From: Acidimicrobiales bacterium
Lineage (GTDB): Bacteria; Actinomycetota; Acidimicrobiia; Acidimicrobiales; Iamiaceae
Length of the DNA stretch: 47,022 bases
Direction of reading: 5' to 3'
NCBI GenBank assembly: GCA_035630295.1
Contig: DASQKY010000002.1
Coordinates: 1 to 47,022, forward strand
In this document: one piece after another, positions 1-7,151 of the stretch
How positions within the stretch are numbered: the stretch's first letter is position 1
Layout of the letters: each line of letters begins with the position of its first letter
Notes under the pieces: model-generated
Told to the model about the DNA's origin: nothing
The model's database searches: none
What the model saw: only the letters and a program-made list of their open reading frames with translations
Position numbers and translations under genes: made by a program

Positions 1-1365
1 CTGGCCAACTACCTGGTGCCCCTGCACATCGGGGCCAAGGAGATGGCCTTCCCCCGGTTGAACGCCCTGGGCTACTGGCTGTTCCTGTTCGGGGGCCTCA
101 CCATGGTGTCGGGCTTCCTCACCGCCGACGGCCCGGCCGCCTTCGGGTGGACGGCCTACGCCCCGCTGTCGGAGGCCATCCGCAGCCCGGCCATCGGCCA
201 CGACCTGTGGCTGCTGGCCATCGTCCTCACCGGCACCGGGACCATCACCGCGGCGGTGAACGTGATCGCCACCGTGCTGGCCATGCGGGCCCCGGGCATG
301 TCCATGTTCCGCATGCCCATCTTCACCTGGAACATGCTCGTCACCAGCGTGCTGGTCCTGATCGCCTTCCCGGTGCTGACCTCGGCGGCGGTGATGATGC
401 TGGCCGACCGCCAGCTCGACGCCCAGATCTTCAACGCCGAGGGCGGGGGCCAGCCCATCCTGTGGCAGCACCTGTTCTGGTTCTTCGGCCACCCCGAGGT
501 GTACATCGTGGCCCTGCCGTTCTTCGGCATCGTCACCGAGGTGCTGGCCGTCTTCTCGTCCCGCCCGGTCTTCGGCTACCGGGGCCTGGTGCTGGCCACC
601 TTCGCCATCGCCTCCCTGTCGGTGGGGGTGTGGGGCCACCACATGTTCACCACCGGCGCCGCCGCCACCGGCTACTTCTCCGGCCTGTCGCTGCTGATCG
701 CCGTGCCCACGGGGGTGAAGTTCTTCAACTGGATCGGCACCATGTGGGGCGGTCGCCTGCGGTTCCCCACGCCCATGCTGTTCGCCATCGGCTTCCTGCT
801 GCTGTTCGTGATCGGCGGGGTCACCGGGGTGATGCTGGCCCTGCCGGCCCTGGACTTCCAGCTCCACGACTCGTACTTCGTGGTGGCCCACATGCACTAC
901 GTGATGTTCGGGGGGTCGGCCTTCGGCCTCTTCGCCGGCCTCTACCACTGGTTCCCGAAGGCCACGGGCCGGCTCCTGCACGAGGGCTGGGGCCGGCTCC
1001 ACTTCGCCATGACCTTCGTCGGCTTCAACGTCACCTTCCTGGTCCAGCACGTGCTGGGGGCCGAGGGCATGCCCCGGCGGGTGGCCGACTACCTGCCCGA
1101 GGACGGCTTCACCACCCTCAACCGGATCTCCACGGTGGGAGCCCTGATCATGGCCGCCTCGGTGCTGCCCCTCGGGTGGAACGTGTGGCGCAGCCTGCGC
1201 CGGGGCGAGCTGGCCGGCGACGACCCGTGGGAGGGCCAGACCCTGGAGTGGGCCACCACCTCCCCGCCCCCGCCCCACAACTTCGACACCCTGCCCCCCA
1301 TCCGCTCCAACCGGCCGGTGTGGGACCTGCGCCACCCGCCCGAGGACGGCGAGGGGGGCCGATGA
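1..1365 (+). CDS. ctaD: Cytochrome c oxidase subunit I, 5' end cut by window edge
   Basis: This is the catalytic subunit of the aa3-type terminal oxidase, a membrane protein that reduces oxygen to water and pumps protons. The frame is open from base 1, so the start codon and the first helices lie outside the window. The visible part holds the haem-copper centre: WFFGHPEVY (the His-Tyr pair at the copper B site), WGHHMFTTG (two more copper ligands) and HMHYVMFGG (haem ligands), each inside a hydrophobic helix. The C-terminal tail is hydrophilic and rich in proline, which is common in actinobacterial forms. Its TGA overlaps the ATG of the next gene (ATGA at 1362-1365), so the two are translationally coupled. 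Subunit III (ctaE) and the bc1 genes sit just downstream on the other strand. Confidence 0.97.
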   Translation: MANYLVPLHIGAKEMAFPRLNALGYWLFLFGGLTMVSGFLTADGPAAFGWTAYAPLSEAIRSPAIGHDLWLLAIVLTGTGTITAAVNVIATVLAMRAPGMSMFRMPIFTWNMLVTSVLVLIAFPVLTSAAVMMLADRQLDAQIFNAEGGGQPILWQHLFWFFGHPEVYIVALPFFGIVTEVLAVFSSRPVFGYRGLVLATFAIASLSVGVWGHHMFTTGAAATGYFSGLSLLIAVPTGVKFFNWIGTMWGGRLRFPTPMLFAIGFLLLFVIGGVTGVMLALPALDFQLHDSYFVVAHMHYVMFGGSAFGLFAGLYHWFPKATGRLLHEGWGRLHFAMTFVGFNVTFLVQHVLGAEGMPRRVADYLPEDGFTTLNRISTVGALIMAASVLPLGWNVWRSLRRGELAGDDPWEGQTLEWATTSPPPPHNFDTLPPIRSNRPVWDLRHPPEDGEGGR

Positions 1366-1859
1366 GCGACGACGAGGCCGTCACCGCCCCCAACGTGGCC
1401 GAGGAGGAGGGCCAGCGCGACGACGCCGGGCGCTCGGAGGGGGCGGCCCACGCCGGGTGGGCCACCCAGGCCCGCCTGTTCGGCACGGTCGGCGCCTTCA
1501 TCGTGGCCATCGCCGTCCTCTACTGGTTCGTGTCCTACGAGCACGCCGGCGCCACGCTGCTGGCCCTGGCCGCGGTGGTGGCCCTCATGACCGCGGCCTA
1601 CGTGGCCTGGCCCCGGGGCGGGCATGCGGCGGAGGGCGGGGGCGAGGACGGCGGCCGGCGCGACGCCCACCAGCCGGGCCACGACCCCCACGACGGGGTG
1701 TGGTTCCCCGAGGCCAGCATCTGGCCCTTCGCCGTCGGGGCGGCCATGGCCCTGGTGGTCAACGGCCTGCTCCTGGGCCGCTGGCTGGTGATCCCGGCGG
1801 GGGTCTTCCTGGCCTGGGCCGTCGCCGGCCTGATCCGCCAGGGCCGCCACCGGATCTGA
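1362..1859 (+). CDS. ctaF: Cytochrome c oxidase subunit IV, actinobacterial type
   Basis: A 165-residue membrane protein that overlaps the end of ctaD by four bases. After an acidic N-terminus of about 40 residues come two closely spaced hydrophobic helices (about residues 45-82), a charged loop rich in Gly, Asp and His, then a [11 protein letters not shown] segment and two more helices (about residues 122-158). Four helices with a WFPxxSxWPF-type loop before the third helix match the small subunit IV of actinobacterial aa3 oxidases, and the position directly behind ctaD is the usual one. The assignment rests on topology and context, because this subunit has no catalytic residues. The ATG at 1362 is the only start that fits the coupling with ctaD. 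Confidence 0.85.
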   Translation: MSDDEAVTAPNVAEEEGQRDDAGRSEGAAHAGWATQARLFGTVGAFIVAIAVLYWFVSYEHAGATLLALAAVVALMTAAYVAWPRGGHAAEGGGEDGGRRDAHQPGHDPHDGVWFPEASIWPFAVGAAMALVVNGLLLGRWLVIPAGVFLAWAVAGLIRQGRHRI

Positions 1860-1908
1860 GACCGGCCCGGGCCCGGGGCCGGCCGTCGCGAGGTCCGGCC
1901 CGGCCCCG

Positions 1909-1914
1909 TAGCCT
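1909..1914 (+). promoter_or_regulatory. Candidate -10 box (TAGCCT) of a leaderless promoter
   Basis: TAGCCT lies seven bases before the ATG at 1922, so transcription would begin at or next to the start codon. No convincing -35 element is visible. The same spacing recurs at eleven other genes of the window. Confidence 0.5.
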
Positions 1915-1921
1915 GGGCGCC

Positions 1922-2089
1922 ATGTCCGACACCGGCGACAACGGCACCGAGTCCACCGACGAGATCATCGAGGGCACCCGCGAGGCGAGGCAGGCGGCCG
2001 AGGAGGCCCTCCAGGAGGCCCACGGCGACGCCGAGGAGCTGGAGGAGCGCCTGGAGTCCGAGGGCCTGGTCCCCGACGACGAGGGCTGA
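1922..2089 (+). CDS. Small acidic helical protein of unknown function
   Basis: A 55-residue protein with no signal peptide and no membrane segment. It is dominated by Glu, Asp and Ala. From about residue 14 to residue 48 the heptad-like spacing of Ala, Leu and Glu suggests one long amphipathic helix or a short coiled coil. I do not recognise the family. It is supported as a gene by a TAGCCT box seven bases before its ATG, by third-position G/C bias, and by a 62-base gap behind ctaF followed by a candidate terminator before the convergent qcrB. It stands alone between the oxidase and bc1 genes, but nothing in it ties it to respiration. Confidence 0.6.
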   Translation: MSDTGDNGTESTDEIIEGTREARQAAEEALQEAHGDAEELEERLESEGLVPDDEG

Positions 2090-2136
2090 CCGACCCCCGC
2101 CCTGTCTCGCCGAGCACGCCGACACCCCCGACCGGC

Positions 2137-2170
2137 CCGTGGATCACCACGGACCGGGCACGGACGTGCC
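2137..2170. terminator. Candidate hairpins between convergent genes
   Basis: Two adjacent short inverted repeats lie between the ends of the 55-residue gene and qcrB: CCGTGG/CCACGG (2137-2142 with 2147-2152) and GGCAC/GTGCC (2157-2161 with 2166-2170). There is no T-tract. The convergent position makes a terminator role plausible. Confidence 0.35.
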
Positions 2171-2214
2171 GGGATGTCGGGCGCTTTCGTGCTCGGTCGG
2201 GGAGGGAGGGAAGG

Positions 2215-3633
2215 TCAGGGGTCGGTGGGGGCGGCTCGGGCGCGGCGGCGGGCGTGCCACTCCCACACCCGCAGCAGCTCCCACCGGATGCGGGGCCGCT
2301 CGGGCGGGGCCATGCCGGCCGCCTCGTCCCGGAGCTGGAGCTCGCGGCACAGCCGGTAGGTGGTCAACCCGACCACGGGCGGCACCACCAGGCAGGCCAC
2401 CCGGAAGGCCACCAGCACCCCGTTCACCGAGGTGCCGAAGGTGACGGCCACGACGTCGGTGGAGGCCGAGAGGCTGAGCACGGTGTAGAAGGCCACGGTG
2501 GCGGCGCCCAGCGAGGTCCGCACCGGCCGGTTGCGGGGGCGGTCGAGCAGGTGGTGCTCGAGGGTGTCGGAGGTGAAGCGGGCCTCCAGGAAGGGCCACA
2601 GGTAGAGCAGGGCGAACGTCCCCCCGGCCAGCAGCACGGCCGGGAAGAAGGGGTTGGGCACGGTGTAGCCGAAGGCCCGGGCCTCCCACGGGGGGAAGAC
2701 CCGCAGGGCCCCGTCCAGCCAGGCCATGTACCAGTCGGGTTGGGAGGCGGCCGACACGTTGGCCGGCTCGAAGGGCCCGTAGAGCCACACCGGGTTGATC
2801 TGGGCCAGGCCCCCCAGGGCGGCCAGCACGGCCGCGGTCAGCAGCATGAGCCCGATCGACTTGAAGGCGAACCGGGGCCAGACCGGCTCGCCCACCACGT
2901 TGCGCTCGGTGCGTCCCCGGCCCCCGAACTGGGTGTGCTTGTGGCGCACCACCAGGCCCAGGTGGGCGGTCAGCAGCACGATGATCAGGGCCGGCAGCAG
3001 CAGGATGTGGATGACGTAGAGCCGGTTGATGATGTCGGGCCCGGGGAACTCGCCGCCGAAGAGGAACGAGGCCAGCCACGTGCCCACCAGGGGGATGGAC
3101 AGGGTGATCGAGTAGGCGATGCGGAGCCCCGTGCCCGAGAGCTGGTCGTCCAGCAGTGAGTAGCCGGCGAAGCCGTTGAAGATGGACAGGATCAGCAGGG
3201 TGATGCCGATGATCCAGTTGAGCTCGCGGGGGCGCCGGAAGGCGCCGGTGAAGAACACCCGCATGAGGTGGACGACCATGGCGGCCAGGAACAGCAGGGC
3301 GGCCCAGTGGTGGATCTGGCGCATGACCAGCCCGGCCCGCACGTCGAAGCTGATGTCCAGGGCCGAGGCGTAGGCCTGGCTCATCTCCACGCCCCGCAGC
3401 GGCTCGTAGCTGCCCCGGTACACGACCTCCTCGATGCTGGGATCGAAGAAGAACGTGAGGTACACGCCGGTGACCAGGAGGACCACGAAGGCGTAGAGGG
3501 CGATCTCGCCGATCAGGAACGACCAGTGGTCCGGGAAGACCTTGCCCAGGGCGGTGCGGGCCAGCTTGGCCGAGCCCAGCCGCTGGTCGAGCCAGCGGGC
3601 GACCCGGCGGGTGACGAGGTGGTCGCGGGCCAT
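2215..3633 (-). CDS. qcrB: Cytochrome bc1 complex, cytochrome b subunit
   Basis: A 472-residue membrane protein that oxidises menaquinol and passes electrons through two b haems. The first helices carry a His pair in RQIHHWAALLF and another His in MVVHLMRVFF; the matching ligands of the fourth helix are in VIHILLLP and LTAHLGLVVRH. The quinol-site motif reads QPDWYMAW, that is PDWY in place of the PEWY of proteobacteria, as is usual in actinobacteria. The ATG at 3633 overlaps the qcrA stop (TGATG), so translation is coupled. The C-terminal extension after the eighth helix is shorter than in mycobacteria and is basic. This is the last gene of the ctaE-qcrC-qcrA-qcrB operon. Confidence 0.96.
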   Translation of the reverse strand: MARDHLVTRRVARWLDQRLGSAKLARTALGKVFPDHWSFLIGEIALYAFVVLLVTGVYLTFFFDPSIEEVVYRGSYEPLRGVEMSQAYASALDISFDVRAGLVMRQIHHWAALLFLAAMVVHLMRVFFTGAFRRPRELNWIIGITLLILSIFNGFAGYSLLDDQLSGTGLRIAYSITLSIPLVGTWLASFLFGGEFPGPDIINRLYVIHILLLPALIIVLLTAHLGLVVRHKHTQFGGRGRTERNVVGEPVWPRFAFKSIGLMLLTAAVLAALGGLAQINPVWLYGPFEPANVSAASQPDWYMAWLDGALRVFPPWEARAFGYTVPNPFFPAVLLAGGTFALLYLWPFLEARFTSDTLEHHLLDRPRNRPVRTSLGAATVAFYTVLSLSASTDVVAVTFGTSVNGVLVAFRVACLVVPPVVGLTTYRLCRELQLRDEAAGMAPPERPRIRWELLRVWEWHARRRARAAPTDP

Positions 3634-4622
3634 CAGCGGTCGCGGTCCCAGAACCCGGGCCCGGGCGGGGCGGCGAAGTCCCCCTCGGCCACCACGTAGC
3701 CCTCGGCGTCGAGGCCGATGGGCAGCTGGGGGAGGGGCCGGGTGGCGGGGCCGAAGACGGGGCGGGCCCCGTCGAGCACGTCGAAGGTCGACTGGTGGCA
3801 CGGGCACAGCAGCAGGTGGGTGTCGGCCTGGTAGAGGCCGACCGGGCAGCCCACGTGGGTGCACAGCTTGGAGTAGGCCACCAGGCCGTCGACCGTCCAG
3901 CCGTCCCGGCCCCGCTGGGGGCGGGGCGTCCCGCTGGGCCGGATCAGGAGGGTGGAGCTGTCGGCCTGGTGCTCGGGCCGGGGCGGCTCCTCCGCCTCCT
4001 CGGGGTCGGCCGCCACCTCGGGGAACACGGTGAGCACCCCGTCCCGGTTCACGTCCTCGGCCCGCACCCTCTGGTTGTCCGCCGTCACCAGGTAGACGCC
4101 GCGGCCGTAGGGCGTCTCCTTGAGGCCCTTCCCGGGCCTCGGCCCCAGGGAGCGGAGGGGGAACAGCAACGCCGCGCCCAGGGCGCCGACGGCCAGGCCG
4201 GCGGTGCGCACCAGCAGCTTCCGGCGGGTGAGGATGACCTCGCCCTGCTCGAACTCGTCGCGGAAGCGGTCGATCTCCTCCTCGGTGGAGGCGATGGGGT
4301 GGCGGGCCTCGACCACCGGCTGGTGGGGCATGAACCGGCGGGACCAGAGGACGAAGCCCAGCCCCAGGCCGCCCAGGGCCAGGGCCAGGAAGAGCCCCTC
4401 GAGCTGGGGCTGGCCACCGCGCCAGTAGACGACGGCCAGGCCGATGGCCCCCGCCGTGCTGGCCAGGAAGCCGGTGGCCACGGCCACCTCGGCCCGGCGG
4501 GCGGCGTGGGGGTCGGCCCCGGGCCCGTCCGCGGGACCGGTGGCGGGCGGGGGCGGCCCGTCGCCCGAGCAACCCAGGCAACCCCGCGGCGCCTCCGGGT
4601 CGTCGGCGTCGGAGCCGGTCAC
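3633..4622 (-). CDS. qcrA: Cytochrome bc1 complex, Rieske iron-sulfur subunit
   Basis: A 329-residue membrane-anchored Rieske protein that takes electrons from menaquinol at cytochrome b and hands them to QcrC. The 2Fe-2S ligands are in CTHVGC and CPCHQS. As in other actinobacteria there are three helices ahead of the cluster domain (about residues 48-68, 75-95 and 137-158), with RRKLLVRTAG resembling a twin-arginine-type sequence before the third. The N-terminus also carries a CLGC pair (about residues 15-18) whose role is unknown. The start is a GTG at 4622 that overlaps the qcrC stop by four bases (GTGA). The end overlaps qcrB by one base. Confidence 0.95.
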   Translation of the reverse strand: MTGSDADDPEAPRGCLGCSGDGPPPPATGPADGPGADPHAARRAEVAVATGFLASTAGAIGLAVVYWRGGQPQLEGLFLALALGGLGLGFVLWSRRFMPHQPVVEARHPIASTEEEIDRFRDEFEQGEVILTRRKLLVRTAGLAVGALGAALLFPLRSLGPRPGKGLKETPYGRGVYLVTADNQRVRAEDVNRDGVLTVFPEVAADPEEAEEPPRPEHQADSSTLLIRPSGTPRPQRGRDGWTVDGLVAYSKLCTHVGCPVGLYQADTHLLLCPCHQSTFDVLDGARPVFGPATRPLPQLPIGLDAEGYVVAEGDFAAPPGPGFWDRDR

Positions 4623-5548
4623 GGCCCGTCCCGTTCACCGTCGGCGGCCCGGGCCAGGGGGGCGTTGCCTCCGGCGTCGACGCCGGCGGTGCCGGGGTCG
4701 GCCTCGTCGCCGGGGGGCTCGGGATCGACCCGGGGCGCGTCGCGGCGCCGCGTCCCCATCCAGAAGGCGGCGACCAGCAGGAGGCCGAGGCCTCCCACCC
4801 AGATCAGGAAGCCCTCGGGGATGGGCCCCAGGCGCCCGAGGGCCAGGCCGCCCCGGTCGTCGGGGTCGTCCAGGTACTCGACGTAGGCGATGAGGTCGTC
4901 GAGCTGCTGGTCGGTGAGGAGGTCGGGGCCGAACCGGGGCATCGGGTCGGGCCCGGCCCGGACGGCGGCGCCGATCTGGCGGGCGTCGGGCGGCCCGAGG
5001 GGCGGCGCGGCGTTGCCGTAGCTGAGGGCCCCGCCAGCCCCGGTGGCCGAGTGGCACGACTGGCAGTTCTCCCGGTAGAGGGTGCCCCCGGCGGCCACGT
5101 CGCCGGACTCGGGGTCGACCTCGGGGACCGGTGGGCCCTCGGTGATGGTGTCGATGTAGGCCAGGAGGGCCTCGATCTCCTCCGGCGAGTAGGCGGGTTC
5201 CTTGCGCTGCGGCAGGTCGTCGGGGTTGCCGATGGGCATGCGGCCGCTGGTGAGCTGGTAGTAGGCCCCGGCCGGGCCCACGTCCTCCAGCGACGGGCCG
5301 CGGAGGGCGCCGTCGGGAGCCCGCTGCCCGGCGCCCTCGACGCCGTGGCAGCTCACGCAGCTGGTGCGGTACAGGGCCCGGCCCTCGGCCACCAGGTCGG
5401 GCTCCGGCCCCTGCCGGGCCGGCCCCGCCGTCGGGGCCGCGGCCGAGGTGCCGGCCAGGGCCAGGCCGGTGGCCACCGCGGCCAGCCCCACCACGACCGG
5501 CAGGCGCCACGGGCCGGGGGCACGGCGCAGGCGGCGGGCCCGGGCCAC
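4619..5548 (-). CDS. qcrC: Cytochrome bc1 complex, dihaem cytochrome c subunit
   Basis: A 309-residue membrane-anchored cytochrome with two CxxCH haem sites, CVSCH and CQSCH, in two successive cytochrome c domains. A hydrophobic segment near the N-terminus (about residues 14-35) exports and may anchor the protein, and a second helix near residues 245-265 anchors the C-terminus. In actinobacteria, which lack a soluble cytochrome c, this subunit links bc1 directly to the aa3 oxidase in a supercomplex. The start chosen is the GTG at 5548, two bases after the ctaE stop; the open frame runs much further upstream but there it only shadows ctaE. The C-terminal tail after the last helix is acidic and probably disordered. 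Confidence 0.93.
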   Translation of the reverse strand: MARARRLRRAPGPWRLPVVVGLAAVATGLALAGTSAAAPTAGPARQGPEPDLVAEGRALYRTSCVSCHGVEGAGQRAPDGALRGPSLEDVGPAGAYYQLTSGRMPIGNPDDLPQRKEPAYSPEEIEALLAYIDTITEGPPVPEVDPESGDVAAGGTLYRENCQSCHSATGAGGALSYGNAAPPLGPPDARQIGAAVRAGPDPMPRFGPDLLTDQQLDDLIAYVEYLDDPDDRGGLALGRLGPIPEGFLIWVGGLGLLLVAAFWMGTRRRDAPRVDPEPPGDEADPGTAGVDAGGNAPLARAADGERDGP

Positions 5549-5550
5549 GG

Positions 5551-6177
5551 TCAGCGGACCAGGTACAGGGTGGCGAACATGGCGATCCACACCGCGTCGA
5601 CGAAGTGCCAGTAGTAGCCGCACACCGCCACCGGCGGCCCCGGCGGCGCCTGGGTGCGCCCGGTGACGAGCCCCAGCGCCCCGACCATGAAGGCGATGCC
5701 GCCCAGCACGTGCAGGCCGTGGAAGCCGGTCATCAGGTAGAAGATCGACCCGTAGGCGTGGTCGGAGATGGTGAACTCCAGCTCGCGGTACTCGAGGACC
5801 AGGTTGGCCAGGAAGAGCCCACCCAGGGCGGCGGTGGCCACCAGGCCCCGGGCCAGGCCCCGGCGGTCGCCCCGCTCGGCGGCCAGCACCGCCAGGTGCA
5901 TGGTGGCGCTGGAGGCGACGAGCACGGCGGTGGCCGCCGCCGTGCGGGGGACGTCGAGGTGGACCTCGGGCGGGGGCCACGTCGCGGTGCCGGCCCGCAG
6001 GGTGAAGTAGGTGCCGAACAGGCCGGCGAAGAACATCAGCTCCGAGGAGAGCCACACCACCACCCCGACGCCGAGGATGGAGGGCCGCCGGCCCGGCCCG
6101 TCGCCCGGCTGGCGGCTCGGCAGAGGGGTCGGCTCCCCGGCCGGTGCCGGATCGGCCGCGGTGTCGACGCCGACCAC
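5551..6177 (-). CDS. ctaE: Cytochrome c oxidase subunit III
   Basis: A 208-residue membrane protein of the haem-copper oxidase subunit III family. Recognisable conserved segments are SSELMFFAGLFGTYFTLR in the first helix, TGFHGLHVLGG near the middle and YWHFVDAVWI close to the C-terminus. It lacks the first two helices of mitochondrial subunit III, which is the usual bacterial five-helix form. The GTG at 6177 is preceded by AGGAAGG four bases upstream, a good ribosome binding site for this window. It is the first gene of the ctaE-qcrC-qcrA-qcrB operon, the standard actinobacterial arrangement, and is divergent from ctaG. Confidence 0.94.
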   Translation of the reverse strand: MVGVDTAADPAPAGEPTPLPSRQPGDGPGRRPSILGVGVVVWLSSELMFFAGLFGTYFTLRAGTATWPPPEVHLDVPRTAAATAVLVASSATMHLAVLAAERGDRRGLARGLVATAALGGLFLANLVLEYRELEFTISDHAYGSIFYLMTGFHGLHVLGGIAFMVGALGLVTGRTQAPPGPPVAVCGYYWHFVDAVWIAMFATLYLVR

Positions 6178-6198
6178 GTGCCCTTCCTATCGCGTCCT

Positions 6199-6213
6199 CC
6201 GACCCGGGGTCGG
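6199..6213. promoter_or_regulatory. Palindrome in the divergent ctaE/ctaG intergenic region
   Basis: A perfect 7-1-7 inverted repeat (CCGACCC, G, GGGTCGG) lies between two divergent oxidase genes. It could be an operator, but G+C-rich palindromes of this size are expected by chance in such DNA. Confidence 0.25.
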
Positions 6214-6277
6214 GCCGGACGAGGCGGTCACCTCGCCCGCTCCGTCTCCCACCCCGGGAGGAGGCCCAAACCGGCGG

Positions 6278-6283
6278 TACGGT
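6278..6283 (+). promoter_or_regulatory. Candidate -10 box (TACGGT) of a leaderless promoter
   Basis: TACGGT ends seven bases before the GTG at 6291. This supports that codon as the ctaG start over the longer open frame beginning at 6144, which would run back into the divergent ctaE promoter. Confidence 0.5.
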
Positions 6284-6290
6284 CGAGCCC

Positions 6291-7151
6291 GTGGTGGCCG
6301 CCCTCCCCGCCCCCTCGGCGGGCACCCTGCTGGACCCGGCGCCCGACCCCGCCTTCCTGGTCCTGGCCCTGCTGCTGGCCGGGGGCTACGCCGGCCTGGC
6401 CCGGGCCCGGGCCCGGCGCCACCCCGAGCGGCCCGGCGCCCCGGGCCGTTCCTGGGCCTTCGGGGCCGGCGTGGCCGTGTTGGTGGTGGCCACCCAGTCG
6501 GGCCTGGGCCGCTACGACACGGCCCTGTTCAGCCTGCACATGGTGCAGCACCTCCTGCTGGGCATGGTCGCCCCCCTGCTGCTGGCCCTCGGCGCGCCGG
6601 TGACGGTGGCCCTCCAGGGGGCGCCCCGGGGGGGCCAGGTCGCCCTCCTGCGCGTGCTCCGCCACCCGGTGGCCCGGCTCCTCACCCACCCCCTGGTGGC
6701 CTGGTCGGTGTTCAGCTTCAGCCTCTTCGCCCTCTACTTCACGCCGCTGCTCGACCTGTCGCTGCGCCACGACCTGGTCCACACCGCCGTGCACCTCCAC
6801 TTCGTGGCGTCCGGCTTCCTGTTCTGCTGGTCGGTGCTGGGGGTCGACGCCGACCGGCGGCGCACGCCCCACGCCGTCCGCCTCCTGGCCGTCGCCCTCA
6901 CGATCCCCCTCCACGCCCTGCTGGGCCTGGCCCTCCAGGCCGGGGCCGACCGGCCCCTGGCGCCCGAGGTCTACCGGGCGGCCGGACGGGCCTGGGGCGG
7001 CTCGGCGGCCGCCGACCAGCGCACCGGGGCCGCCGTCCTGTGGGGGCTGGGCGAGCTGTGGGGTGTGACCCTGGTGCTGCTGGTGGTGGGGGCGTGGATG
7101 GGCGCCGACACGAGGCGCCAGGCCCGCGAGGATCAGACCCGGGCGTCGTAG
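6291..7151 (+). CDS. ctaG: Cytochrome c oxidase assembly protein, CtaG/DUF1404 type
   Basis: A 286-residue polytopic membrane protein with about seven helices. The conserved LHMVQHLLLGMVAPLLLALG segment early on and the later HTAVHLHFVASGFLFCW segment place it in the caa3-type CtaG family, whose Bacillus member is needed for active caa3 oxidase. The histidines in these segments are candidates for metal binding, though how the family acts is not settled. The GTG at 6291 is chosen because a TACGGT box sits seven bases upstream. A second GTG follows immediately at 6294. It is divergent from ctaE and thus beside the oxidase genes. Its last 19 bases overlap the convergent gene at 7133-9385. Confidence 0.88.
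   Translation: MVAALPAPSAGTLLDPAPDPAFLVLALLLAGGYAGLARARARRHPERPGAPGRSWAFGAGVAVLVVATQSGLGRYDTALFSLHMVQHLLLGMVAPLLLALGAPVTVALQGAPRGGQVALLRVLRHPVARLLTHPLVAWSVFSFSLFALYFTPLLDLSLRHDLVHTAVHLHFVASGFLFCWSVLGVDADRRRTPHAVRLLAVALTIPLHALLGLALQAGADRPLAPEVYRAAGRAWGGSAAADQRTGAAVLWGLGELWGVTLVLLVVGAWMGADTRRQAREDQTRAS

Noticed and set aside
147-1361. Long open frame overlapping ctaD in another frame
   Set aside because: Arg/Pro/His-rich shadow of ctaD; only its end from 1362 (ctaF) is a real gene.
5549-6325. Upstream extension of the qcrC frame
   Set aside because: It lies opposite no independent signal and only shadows ctaE; qcrC begins at the GTG two bases after the ctaE stop.
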